Positions 1-10,800 of a stretch of DNA of 64,000 bases are shown here, piece after piece (the first letter of the stretch is position 1; every line of letters starts with the position of its first letter). Source of the stretch: Pachyseris speciosa (lineage: Eukaryota; Cnidaria; Anthozoa; Scleractinia; Pachyseridae); NCBI GenBank assembly GCA_016490735.1, contig JAEMWC010000007.1:727501-791500 (forward strand), read 5' to 3'. Made by a program: the position numbers and the translations under genes. A model generated the notes under the pieces. That model was not told where the DNA came from. It worked only from the letters and a program-made list of their open reading frames with translations, and ran no database searches.

Positions 1-1953
1 GGACAGGTCTGTTTCCCCGTTCAATTGTAGCATACTTAGTTATAGTTTAGAGCCACTAGAAAGTGGTGGAGAAGCCTGGTGATTGCTCCTTTGAATCAGT
101 ATCACATCAGATATATAGTGATTCAGATCATCACTTCATAATGAATGCAATTTCAAGTATCCACAGCCTCCCATAAGATAGTCGGAAATCAGAATGTGTG
201 TATACTCTGGATATATGTATGCCTCAAAAAAAATTATGAAAGAAAGATACATGGAAATCAATAAAAATATTTAGATGATATGAATTAAGACCAAGATATT
301 TCCTTTGCTCAGTTACTTCTTGACCTTACCATCACAAGAAAAACTGCTTGCTAACATTAAGCTCACCAATCAATGCACCTACGAGGTTTTGAAAAAGAAA
401 TCCAGCTGCTCTTCTGGCCAGCCAAGTGCAAGACCAAGCAACAAAATATTGGGCATTTGGTTGATACCACTATCAAGGTAATTTACAATGTAGTATGAGG
501 GTTTAAGGTAATGATTCATCAAAGCGAAAGTGCTGGAAATCCTTGTCAGCCATCTTAACTTGATTTTCTATTTTGCAAGAATTAAGGTTAGGACTTGTGT
601 CGCACAACACTTCATCAAACATCAGAAATCCCATTAAACATTAATGCCAAATGTCATCCTAAAATCCTACAAGATTGATGTGACCAGCTACTAAAAAAAA
701 TAATTGAAAGACTGTATACAGGAGAAGGAAGTCCAAAGAATGTGTACATTGTTGAGAAAAATCTTACTATAAGTTTAATTTTTAAGTGTTAAGTTTAATA
801 ATACTTTGTCATGCGAATACAACTAAGTTGATACAAACAAAAAAAGTGCATGACTGGAGAATAATTGGGAGAAACTAAATTCCCATTCAAAGAATATTAT
901 CTAATATTACACGATATAAAAACTAAGAGGTGAAATTTAAACGTAGCCCAAAGCTAACCTGATCAAATTAAGGAGGCTCGAAAGCGTTTTTCGTTGCTGT
1001 AGTTGTTGTGAAATGATGAAAAATTAAAAAGAAGAACATTTAATGGTGTGGGCAAACTATATCTCTCTTGGCAATTCTATTGTTGGGCTATACTTTAAGG
1101 GTATTCATGACGTCATATCAGTTACCATGGTAACACGCCAGGTCCACGAAAAAGTCCTATAAATTTATGTTTTTGTAAATAAGCTGAAAAACTAATTAGG
1201 TGGCCTACTGTTTTTATTTATTAGTTTGAAAGGTCCCTAAATTCTATAACTTTTCAAGCAGTATGAAAAACAGTTATCTAGTATAATTTTATTTATTAGA
1301 AAAAAAAAACTCATTTTACGGCTTACAGAAAATTGTACTAGATAATTTTCCCCGAAACTTTTATATTTGAAGTGTCATCATAAATGGCCTTTGCATGCAA
1401 AAATTCAGGATAGATCAGCGCCAGAATTTCGAGCTAAAAACAAAAGTTTTCCGCAGATTTTATTTCTGGTTCGCGCGATTTAACGCAGCATTTGACTTCC
1501 GGTGTGCTGCGCGTGCGACTTTTTAATTGTGATTTTGATTCATTCAGCTGACGTGTGCATCTTAGATATGGCGTGTGAAGGTTCCGGTGAGCGCGGCTAA
1601 AAACTCTTTCCAGCCTCCTTAAATCGAATACTTGTCTGTTACAAGTCACCCCTGATTTGAGATTGACACTAAAAATTATAAAGGAAAAATTGAAATACAA
1701 TCCACAGCTAACCTAATTAAATTACATGACTTGTTTCTTACAAGCTACATCTGATTTAAAATTGACACAAATAATGTAATAGATAGGACTTAAAACTGCT
1801 TCAAGGTGCATACTTGATGTTCGATGGAAGACCATTCCAGTCTGTTATGTAGCGATTAAAAAAAGAAAGCTGAAGGCCACATATATATTTAGCCAGGCCA
1901 AGCCTAGAATCGGATGGCTTTATTTGGCCAGTTTAATTTATGTTCAAAACAAT
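1..1953. other. No gene recognised; AT-rich spacer
   Basis: I see no convincing exon or repeat in this stretch. A perfect TGACGTCA (CRE-type palindrome) lies at 1108-1115 with CCATGG nearby, but no start codon with a useful open frame follows. Short open frames here have no recognisable composition. Confidence 0.4.
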
Positions 1954-2745
1954 ACATACATAGATACATATTTAATAATCCTATTAGAGTATACACTGTA
2001 CAGGAAGTTAAGAAAAGGGGTCCGACGGGTCTACATTTAAGGGCGACAAAATACAAGGTTAACTATTATCATTAATATTAAAGAATACTTAAATAAATTA
2101 AATTAATATAGACATTTCAACATAAAGGCTTAATACAGTAACTTAGCTTGGAAAGAGCTAACTGATTCTGTACAGACAGCATCATTAGGTAGGCTGTTCA
2201 TAAACTTATGAGGTTGATTAGCTCGGGTTCTAGAATATGAACTTTATATATCATAGTTACTGAGTCTACATTTCTACGATTTTCTAAAATATCCCAACCC
2301 AAAGAGTTTGTCATACCTGTCACACTGGAATACCTAGGATAATCAGAGCACGCAAACCTGGCAGCAGCACGTTGAATTGATTCTATAGATGCTATGTGCT
2401 GTTTTTCAAAAGGACACCAACAGGGTGAAGGATATTCAACACATGACCTAACTAATGAATTATAGGCATGTTCTTCGACATAATTGCTGCAACTAGATAG
2501 ATTTCTGCGTAATAGGCCTAGGATACTTGAGGCTTTAGATTTGACCTCTCTAACTTGGGTATCCCATTGTAAGTCACCTTGTATAAAGATACCCAGATAC
2601 TTATGGCATGATACTATCCCTAGGGGTTTTTGTGACATCTGATTCCTAATGGTCGATTCTGAGTTAGATCTAGTTATAGACATAACATTGCATTTATCAA
2701 AGTTAAGGCTCATTTGCCACATTTTGGCCCAGTCAGTTATAGAGT
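1954..2745 (-). mobile_element. 5'-truncated L2/CR1-like LINE, 3' end
   Basis: The minus-strand frame at 2198-2722 encodes the C-terminal (thumb/connection) part of a non-LTR retrotransposon reverse transcriptase. Typical stretches are a 'KYLGIFIQGDLQWDTQV' block followed by 'SYNSLVRSCVEYPSPCW' and 'IQRAAARF'-like segments. The same sequence recurs at 48.0-49.1 kb on the same strand, so this is a second copy of that family. Homology stops abruptly near 2745 (5' truncation) and ends at 1954 beside a degenerate ACAT-rich tail. Relative to the 48-kb copy it lacks roughly 100 bases near 2200, including the conserved terminal 'PLWNSLP' block, so it is dead. Its 3' UTR is valuable because it gives the empty site for the MITE at 48152. 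Confidence 0.85.
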
Positions 2746-5058
2746 CCTCCTCTGAGCTCCTTTGAGCAGCAGCAAGGAAAACGAAGAGTTTTCGAAAGCA
2801 AACGTTTGCGAAAAAAGACAGACATTCTTGAATCCTAACTACTTTCAGATCACAGCGTAAAGGAATTCAAGGCGGATCAAAAAAAAAAAAAAAACACTAC
2901 AAGCGACCAAAGTACAATGCGAGTGTTTACTTGAAGAAGTAGAAGGTGGAGGAATTAAAACAAGACTAGCTAGTAATAAAAATAGTTCGTACTGATTAAG
3001 CCAGAAAAATCGCTATTTATTTTGACATAAATTCCCCTAGTACAAACTGATCGTTTACAGCAGTCAACAGAAATTGACCGCGGTTAAGAAACAACAGAAC
3101 AAAAATCATATTACAAGAAAACAAAGCACAATACGAACAATATTTCTTCGAAAATTCTTGGAGAAGGTGGAGAGATTAGACAAGTAACAAAAATACCTTG
3201 TCTTAAGCTCGAAAAATTGCTTAGCAATTTTGAGATAAATGTCCGTAGAAAATACAAAAAGAGATCCGCGCCTGATCGTTTAGAGCAGTCAGCAGGAATC
3301 ACTGAGGCAGCAATCACTTGGAACGCGACAGAGCTGAATAATAGTGCCATTTCCCACAAAATCTATCCTTGGCTGACACAAAACATTAAAGTGCTTTGAT
3401 AGGTTTACTGTTACTTCCCATGCCTTCCGAAGAACCTTCTTCAATCAATGATTCTCAGTGGCAAAACATCAACCAGTTAACGAATAAAGCGCTTGACAAA
3501 CCACACAGACATTTCTCTCGCAGACCCGTCCACTATAAAATTTATCAACGCCGGCCAGCCACTTAACCCATTTCGCTGTTTTTAACATGCAAACGCTGAT
3601 TCTTACCGGTTGAAACAAATTAAGACATGTTTATAGACGGCGAAACTTAATTGTTGTTTACAGGCCACTTTCGACGAAGATCTTTAAACTTTTTTCAAAT
3701 GACGAGTGAGGCGCGCTGGTTTTTGACATTTTTGACAGCATTTTGACAACTTTATGTCAGATTTTGAGACGTGCATATGCACATGAATTTGATCGGCTCT
3801 TGTTTTTAATCGAGCTTGAGTTTCCGCCTTTGATCCTTCATTTTACGAGGACTCACTGTGATTACGTGTTAATAAGATAAGGCCAAAAGTTTCTTAACGC
3901 TGTCGAGGCACCAAGGTCGAAAAACAGTCAGCCAAGCCGAGTAAAAACTTTCGGTCGCTTGAAAAGAAAACAACGTAACAAAACGAACAATCAATTCAAC
4001 TACTTCTTTGCGCCCAAAACGAGTACAGATGATTGTTATTTATATCCATTCGAGAGAAAAATACAAGCTTCATTGCTGAACAAAAGTAACAATAATTAAA
4101 CCAATGTGAAGCTTCAATTTATTTAATTTAACTCACTGTCCTGTGTTGTAGAGGTTTCTACCACTTGAAAGTACGTAAGCTTCAGTAAAGTAAAAACAAG
4201 CATCCGCAAAAATAGCAAACGGTTTGTCCAAAGTAGCAGCTTCTTCCACAGAGTTTGAGCGACTCGTTCCTCTCATTAATACCGGTGAACTGTTAAGTGA
4301 CCTTTCTTGGTGAGATGCAAGATGCCGTGGTAAAGTGAAAGCCCTTGAATCGTTGAATTATACTGTTTTCAACCGCACGATCCATCCAAGTTTGAAGCTT
4401 TTCCTAAGAAAAATCTTTCGCTCTTCCTTTCATCACTTGAAAATTCACCTTCCGAAGTATCTTTTGACAAGTTCTTGATTTTTATGCTTTTACGCGAATT
4501 TAAAGACAAACTCCGATGGAAGAAGATGAAGTTCTTTTGCTCGAAATGAAGAAACCAACTAAATATGAAATTACGAGCCGCAGAAAACGCGCGAAAAATG
4601 GAGCCTTGTTTTGGTTTAGATGTCCCACACCTGGCTTGAACCTGCGATCAGATCGCAAGTACATGACCAGCAGTCAACTTCAAAAAACAGCTGACCTTGA
4701 TGAGGTCTTAAATTGAGCCCGCAATATGGTCACGAGACACTGGTCAGCGGACACCTTGTTTTCACAGGTGTCAATTGGCAATAAGATGTGTGTCCAGTAT
4801 GAAAGACGTACGCTGTAAACTAGATGGCCAGGTAAGCCAGATGGAGTCTGGCCGTCATTTTGGATTATCATGATTAATATTAGGATATTATTAATTATTG
4901 TGCGACTGCATCGTCGTCGTCATCGTGCGGTCGCAACCGCGAGCAATATCGCTAACCATTTTTACCATGAGAAAAGCAGTTGACGGGTGTCTATAGGTAT
5001 AGTGCTCCGCTTGGCGGCTCTTCGGGCCGCTCGGGCTCCTCAACAAACATTCACGCCT
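2746..5058. other. No gene recognised
   Basis: The stretch contains an A-tract of about 16 bases near 2880. The open frames at 3217-3399 and 4516-4716 lack recognisable domains and are not flanked by splice-site or promoter patterns I trust. I see nothing else supportable. Confidence 0.4.
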
Positions 5059-5193
5059 TTTTTGTTCTTGTGAATGATATATGAAATGGATCATATATGA
5101 ACTGTGGAAATGAAATCAAATGAAGAATGATCCACGCAGTTGTGAACGCAATATATGCAATTGCGAAAAAAAGCCTGAAAAAAAAAATATTCA

Positions 5194-5268
5194 GGACTTC
5201 AACGGGGTTTCAACCCATTACCTCGCGATTACCGGTGCGATGTTCTAATCAAACTGACCTATGAAGCC
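5194..5268 (-). tRNA. tRNA-Thr(GGU)-like pseudogene, unit 1
   Basis: This cloverleaf-like core sits inside the tRNA-derived composite. The acceptor sequences GGCTTCA/TGAAGTC can pair. The D and T arms carry several substitutions and the B box is damaged. The anticodon loop region reads CCGGTAA and would present GGU. It is the most decayed copy and almost certainly not a functional tRNA. Confidence 0.4.
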
Positions 5269-5446
5269 ACTGACGTTAGGAGCAGGTCAATTGTGGGTTC
5301 ATATGTTCCCGTGAAAGAAATGACTGTGAATGATATATGAAATGGATCATATATGAACTGCGAAAATGAAATCAAATGAAGAATGATCCTCGCAGTTGTG
5401 AACGCAATTTATGCAATTGCAAAAAGAAGCCTGAAAAAAAAAATCA

Positions 5447-5520
5447 CGACTATAATGGGGTTTGAACCCGTGACCTAACCATGACCGGTGCGATACTCTA
5501 ACCAACTGAGCTATGAAAGC
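5447..5520 (-). tRNA. tRNA-Thr(GGU)-like pseudogene, unit 2
   Basis: Second core of the composite. It retains the TAGCTCAGTTGG A box and the GGTTCAAACCC B box. The anticodon stem is disrupted and the acceptor stem is mispaired at its base. It is probably a decayed repeat rather than an expressed tRNA. Confidence 0.4.
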
Positions 5521-5698
5521 ACTGACGTTGGGAGCAGGTTAATTGTGGGTTCATATGTTCCCGTGAAAGAAATGAGTGTGAATGATATATGAAATGAATC
5601 ATATATCAACTGTGGAAATGAAATCAAATGAAGAATGATCCTCGCAGTTGTGAACGCAATTTATGCAATTGCGAAAATAAGCCTGAAAAAAAAATACA

Positions 5699-5772
5699 GG
5701 ACTTCAACGGCGTTTGAACCCGTGACCTCCCGATTACCGGTGCGAAACTCTAACCAACAGAGCTATGACGCC
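5699..5772 (-). tRNA. tRNA-Thr(GGU)-like pseudogene, unit 3
   Basis: Third core, same orientation. The D arm has one change in the A box, the T stem has a C-to-G break and the anticodon arm is imperfect. It is repeat-borne and unlikely to act in translation. Confidence 0.4.
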
Positions 5773-6041
5773 ACTGACGTTGGGAGCAGGTCAATTGTGG
5801 GTTCATATGTTCCCGTGCAAGAAATGAGTGTGAATGATATATGAAATGGATCTGCGGAAATGAAAATATTTTTTTCCAGGCTTCTTTTCGCAATTGCATA
5901 AATTGCGTTCACAACTGCGAGGATCATTCTTCAGTTGATTTCATTTCCACAGTTCATATATGATCCATTTCATATATCATTCACACTCATTTCTTTCACG
6001 GGAACATATGAACCCACAATTGACCTGCTCCCAACGTCAGT

Positions 6042-6115
6042 GGCTTCATAGCAAAGTTGGTTAGAGCATCGCACCGGTAATCGCGAGGTCACGGGTTCAA
6101 ACCCCGTTGAAGTCC
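6042..6115 (+). tRNA. tRNA-Thr(GGU)-like pseudogene, unit 4 (inverted)
   Basis: This is the only plus-strand core in the first composite. Acceptor and T arms are complete, but the D stem is broken (AGCAAAGTTGG in place of AGCTCAGTTGG). As in the other units the anticodon arm is one base longer than a standard 17-nt arm. Confidence 0.45.
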
Positions 6116-6206
6116 TGAATTTTTTTTTTTCAGGCTTCTTTTCGCAATTGCATAAATTGCGTTCACAACTGCGAGGATTATTCTTTATTTGGGTTTTTGT
6201 TCTTGT

Positions 6207-7760
6207 TGTTGTTTATTACAGTAAGAGAGTAAAATTACGCAAAAGGGCCCATGGTTTTTCGCAGATCTGAATGTTTTAAATGTACATTGATGTGTGAAGT
6301 CCTTACTGTTGAGAGCACGCCAGCAAAACGTCGACACTATTACCGCCCACAAATGCAAACCGGCATATCTGCCACCGTGTTTGGTTTAATGAAATTTTTT
6401 TATGAACTTTGATAGTCCAAACATTTTGCTTTGTGACATGAAAGACATGTACTATGTTGGTCTGTTTCTAGAATCAGAAATTAAAGGTTTTGCGTTATTG
6501 AAATTTTATTCCCCTTATTGATCTAAGGAACGGCGTTGGTGTTTGTATATTAGCACTACAGAATGCCCCATAGTGTCGATGGTTTCTATAGGTGTTAATG
6601 TATGTTTATGAATATGCAAAAGTGCTTAATGAATTTGTAAACAACGAAAATGAAAAAAGAAATTTTTGTTAGAATGAATGCATTTTGACTTTAATGAGCC
6701 TGATACCTGCGTTATTGAAAGTTGTTTTTCAACTCGTTCCTATTTCTCAGGAGAGAATTTGTAAACAACGAAAATGAAAAAAGAAATGTTTTTTTAAAAT
6801 GAATGCATTTTGACTTTAATGAACCTGATACCTGCGTTATTGAAAGTTGTTTTTCAACTCGTTCCTATTTCTCAGGAGAGAACTGAAATATTACTCCCCT
6901 AAAAAACGACTTTGTGAGACACCATCCAGCGACTGCTCGAAGAAATAAGAGATGCCCTCTCATGGAATAACAAAAGTAATCGTAAGATCTTATCGTTTCG
7001 AATTTTATAACGGGTTCGAGCGAAACCAAGTCGCATTCCTATCAACTAAGACTAAAACAGCCATATACAAAGATACCTTTTTTTGGAAAAATAATCGTCC
7101 TGTCAAACGGTACTGCTCGAAGTAAAACCACCAAAGCCAATGCCACCTCTACGACTAGTGCTATCTAGTTTGTTTGCCACTAGCTTATCCTGATATTAAT
7201 AAAGAAAAAATAAAACAATGCAGAGAGATCTTACGAGCAGGTGGAAGTTCGAGATACGAGAGAAGTCACGTGAGCGGACGATTGCTCAGTGACTTTGGCC
7301 GATAGTGGGGTTGAACATCACAACGACAGGATTATGAGAGAGACTCAAATGCCGATCTCTATAATGAGGGCGACATAATTAATGTGTGATAGGACAAAAG
7401 CGCTCTCACCGGATCAGGAGGACATAATATTAATGAGAATAATACGGCTCTACTTTCGCATATATTCACTTTGAAGAAGGGTTAACGCTGTAAACATACG
7501 TCAGTACTCGAATCTTTCTAAGGTAGCCATTTTACCTTCATCAACTTTGTTGATAAATCTAATTTGTTTTCACACCACTCCCCTATCCAAGCGACGAAGC
7601 ACCACAGTTGCTCTAGACAAATGACATTTGAATCTACTTCCTCACCAGACCTTATATCTATATTCTATGTTTTTGCTCTCCGACAGTGGAAAAGAAGAAC
7701 TTTGAATCGGCAAAGATTAAACAGGATGCAAGTTAGATGTAACAGCCCAAAAATCGGCCT
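6207..7760. other. No gene recognised apart from the tandem duplication
   Basis: I see no convincing exon. The open frame at 7564-7764 has no recognisable domain and runs into the MITE that starts at 7761. Confidence 0.4.
6631..6880. repeat. Tandem duplication, two 124-bp copies
   Basis: A segment beginning GAATTTGTAAACAACG at 6631 is repeated from 6755 with only a few differences. Both copies end in a TTTCTCAGGAGAGAA motif. This is a simple recent tandem duplication with no coding content seen. Confidence 0.85.
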
Positions 7761-8309
7761 TTAAGGTGGCTCCTATCGGTTTCCAGCATTTTCAAGCTCT
7801 TTCCTTTTGTGGATCGTTACTACCAATCTTTATATGTTATGACCTTTAAATTGGTTTCACAACAACGCCCAATTACTGGTGAACAAGTTAGGAATTTTTT
7901 TTACATAATAGGTTACTATAGCGACACCATAGCCTGTTAAAAACACCCCTTATTTTAGCTTTGGCCGAATTTTTAAGGTGGCTGTGAATCCTCTCCAAAA
8001 ATTATTTTCTTAGCTTTGCAAAAAGTTTTATTATATTATGCTAATCATTTTCCAAAAATAAAAAATGGGGGTCACCGAGCTCGTTTTTGAGTTATTGTCG
8101 CATAAAGCTAAAATAAGGGGTGTTTTTAACAGGCTATGGTGTCGCTTTGGTAACCTGTTATGTGAAAAAAAAGTTTTATAACTTGTTCACCAATAATTGG
8201 GCATTTCATTAATGCCGCTTTAAAGGTAATAACGTATAAAGATTGGTAGTAATGATCCATCAAAATAGTAGTGCTTGAAAATGCTGGAAACGGGAAGGAG
8301 CCACCTTAA
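7761..8309. mobile_element. Foldback MITE with about 210-bp TIRs and TTAA ends
   Basis: The left end reads TTAAGGTGGCTCC and the right end GGAGCCACCTTAA. The two arms (about 7761-7970 and 8100-8309) are imperfect inverted copies of each other, including the internal 'TTAAAAACACCCCTTAT' block and its complement. About 130 bp of spacer separates them. The TTAA at both ends fits a TTAA target duplication, which is characteristic of piggyBac- and Kolobok-type transposons. The superfamily assignment is inference; no transposase is present. Confidence 0.85.
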
Positions 8310-9897
8310 ATGACTTGTTTTTGTGGTTGTTTTTATTGTTATTTTTTATTGATATTTATTTATTTATTTATTTTGAAAGCCTACGAACGGGGACAGTGGA
8401 ATATTTTGATAAGTAAGACGCCCCATCAATTTAATGAATCTTGAATATCAAACAAATAAAGGCTAGCTCAAGATATATATCAAATTTATCATTTACAAAC
8501 TCCAAGAGAAAAAAGTGTTGGAAAGTGATAACTTGATTTAACTCAAAACTAAAGTTTTCCGTTGTTGAAATAGTTAACTAGAAATTACCATTGGCTTTCC
8601 TGCATGTGCCAGTTGCCAATAATCAAGTGCAGTTAATTCAACCCATCAACAGGATTTTATGGGCAAATCTTGGAGATCAGCTGAGCCGTTTCTTCTCCTT
8701 GATCCCTCCTTTATCTCTACCATCATAAATATTCATTTTCGTGCTCATTCTCATGCGCATCTCTCTGTCTCTTTCCTAGAAAGAAGGTGACTACTATATG
8801 ACTCATGCAATCTTAATCAAAATTACCATTTCCCAATATTTTGGCATTTCGATGTTGCAAAATATCTCAACTGGTAAGAATCCATGCTAGTAGTAACACC
8901 AGAAGGTTTGGTGCAAATCCAAGTACAAAAAAGGATTTTGAGAGAAGGGTGGTTGGTAAAGGCATTGGCGAGCTTAATATAGCTTCAAACGTGCAAAATA
9001 AAATTAGAGGGGCGGTAAGTTTTTGAAATTACCATGTTAGTGCGAAATATTTTGGGTTCAAGAAGGACGACGCCCTGTGGCCAGTTGCCAAGGGTGTTGC
9101 AGTGTGGTGAGAATGTATGTCACGTGACTTGTGGAGGCCAAAAATCGTCCCGAACCCAAACCTAACCCTAAGCCAAGGAACTGACCCAGAGGGCAAAGCA
9201 ACTGACGTTATATATGCAATCCCAACCCAACCATATATCTCAGTCAAGGGTTACTATTTCTGTTCCCTGAAGGTGTCAAATACTTGGTCACGTATCATCC
9301 ATTGTTTCCCCTATTCCAGAAATTATCGCATCATAAGCAGCTCAGAAAAGGTAACGTTACAAACAAAAAGAACTTAATCGTAGTTACCAGTGCACGTTGT
9401 TCCATTGCCGATGAATTCTGAGGTTCTTTTGGCTCACATAGGCAAAAGTTACAGGTCATGGCTAGTGAGTGCAATCAATTGCGTTATCTGCGTCGTGTTA
9501 AACGATTAAGCAGGAAAATGTGGAACAGATTTCAAGAAGTGGAGTCTAAGTTTGCTGCCAGCGTGGAATTTTAGCTTAAAATGATATTTTTGCCCGAAAA
9601 ACTAAGGCAAAGTAGTGTATTTTACGTTGTTGTCCGGGGGTGTGTCTCGTTTTGTAACAGAATGAAAGGTCATATTCAACGAAAGTTTTGGTCAGTTTAG
9701 AAAGTGATAAAGTCTAAACAACTAATTTGGCGATGACAATGGTTCTTTTCGAACATAGTGCGGGATTTGAAAAAGTTGTGGATTTTCAAGTCAGGGTGCA
9801 AAAACGCACCATATTTGGTAAACCTGTTGGAAAAGAGTTAACTTGTAAGTAGAGACCAGCTTAGTTGCAAATATGTACCATTATGTTGTTATTTTAC
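8310..9897. other. No gene recognised
   Basis: Sequence between the TTAA MITE and the EGF exon. A short TTTA/ATTT-rich tract lies at 8340-8375. The open frames at 8841-9026 and 9117-9377 show no domain. If the EGF exon belongs to a gene, this is the intron downstream of it on the minus strand. Confidence 0.35.
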
Positions 9898-10011
9898 CTG
9901 TGCAAGTTCTTCCGTCACCAGAGAATCTGAGCTTGCAAGTACAGCGGTAAGAAATGGTGCAAACAGCATTTACGTCACATACCGGAGAAGAAGCACTGCA
10001 TTCATTGACGT
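9898..10011 (-). CDS. Orphan EGF-like (Ca-binding type) exon
   Basis: On the minus strand a TTATTTTAG acceptor precedes a 114-nt segment that ends at a GTAAAA donor. Read as a phase 1-1 exon it encodes the start of a calcium-binding EGF module (D-V-N-E-C), then six cysteines and the usual glycine near the end (SGDGRTC). Modules like this occur in large extracellular adhesion or matrix proteins. The spacing between the third and fourth cysteine is about three residues shorter than normal, an in-frame shortening that removes part of the usual N-T-x-G-S-Y stretch. No neighbouring exon of the same gene is seen within several kb, and a mobile-element ORF begins about 40 bp away on the other strand. 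It may be an exon of a very long gene or an isolated fragment. Confidence 0.6.
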
Positions 10012-10049
10012 CTAAAATAAGACAACAGGTTAAACTAACGGGCGTAATG

Positions 10050-10484
10050 CACGCAAAGCATGAAATATTGACAAGAAAGTCCTTGTATGATCCGATAAAG
10101 AGGAACAATGTCGGTGTGGCTAATGATCCTACGTCGAAGGTGCCATTAAAGAGCAAACAGCAGTTGTCATCAGCAATAAACGATTGCTTGCTTTTTTACA
10201 GATTATAAATGTCTTGTCATACCAGAGAGGGAAAGCTAGATGAGTTTTTCCAGCACGAAAACCAAAATTGTCCATCTTCGCTATCTCAAGATGGAAAGTT
10301 GTGTCATCCTCTAAAAAAGTCGGAGTTAGATGAATGTCTCCAATCTTTCACAAATCCACAAGCAAAGATTCCCGAGGCTGCAGTGAACATGATCAAGCCA
10401 GGAACAGTGAAAACATTTGAAGAATATTCCACACAGACTGTATTTTTGCCAAAATCACATATTTTGTTTAACGAGTGGAGATAA
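10050..10484 (+). pseudogene. Fragment of a coral-abundant mobile-element ORF, one in-frame stop
   Basis: The plus-strand frame from about 10050 to 10208 ends in TAA, and the same frame continues at once from 10209 to 10484. Blocks such as 'KSLYDPIKRNN', 'DEFFQHENQNCP' and 'AAVNMIKPGTVKTFEEY' resemble a large repeated family of hypothetical proteins I associate with cnidarian genomes. That attribution is from memory and not checked. The single nonsense codon splits a conserved leucine-aromatic-cysteine-rich region, so the copy is inactive. It lies immediately 5' of the element with GGAAATTTCC arrays and may be the remains of an autonomous relative. Confidence 0.55.
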
Positions 10485-10671
10485 TTTATTAAAAACAGGC
10501 GGATTTTACCGAATTCAAAGTTGGGTTTGCAATATTTTTAAACAGAGAGAATATTTTCCCAAATTTTCATACAGTTTTGCAAGGTTAGAACGAAAAACAT
10601 TTTTTTCTGGGAATATGCCGCTTGAATTTAAATTCGTCTGTCGTGATACCGTCAAACACGAATTTCCAGAA

Positions 10672-10800
10672 AGTGACCATGGAAATTTCCAACGTCATTT
10701 ATAACAAGCAGGAAATGACCGTGGAAATTTCCAACGCCATCTATAACAATCAGAAACTGACGGTGGAAATTTCCAACGTCGTTCATGGCAAGCAGAAACA
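10672..10800. repeat. Three 42-bp units with GGAAATTTCC
   Basis: GGAAATTTCC occurs at 10681, 10723 and 10765, an exact 42-bp period, each copy followed by AACGYC and an ATAACAA-like spacer. The decamer is a perfect palindrome and matches the general Rel/NF-kB half-site layout; binding is not shown. Confidence 0.8.

Larger units (their letters stand above)
5059..6206. mobile_element. Composite of four tRNA-like repeat units with 13-bp target duplication
   Basis: Four copies of a roughly 245-bp unit are packed together. Each has a tRNA-like core followed (in core orientation) by an A/T tract, a palindromic 'GCAATTTATGCAATTGC'-type segment and the near-palindrome around 'GATATATGAAATGGATC'. The order of cores is minus, minus, minus, plus. 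The block is flanked by TTTTTGTTCTTGT at 5059-5071 and again at 6194-6206, a clean target site duplication. This shows that the array moved as one piece or grew inside a single insertion. A second composite at 30.85-31.87 kb has the mirror order. The cores here are diverged, so this insertion is older. Confidence 0.85.

Noticed and set aside
1108..1115. CRE site as promoter of an upstream gene
   Set aside because: The palindrome is real but no start exon follows, and the 8-mer can occur by chance in 64 kb.
5059..6206. CRISPR array or functional tRNA gene cluster
   Set aside because: Repeat units are about 245 bp, inverted within the block and bounded by a target duplication; the tRNA cores have defective anticodon arms. 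No cas-like genes exist here and the window is eukaryotic.
9140..9180. Telomere-like CCTAACCCTAA words
   Set aside because: Only one or two partial units occur in ordinary sequence; not a telomeric array.
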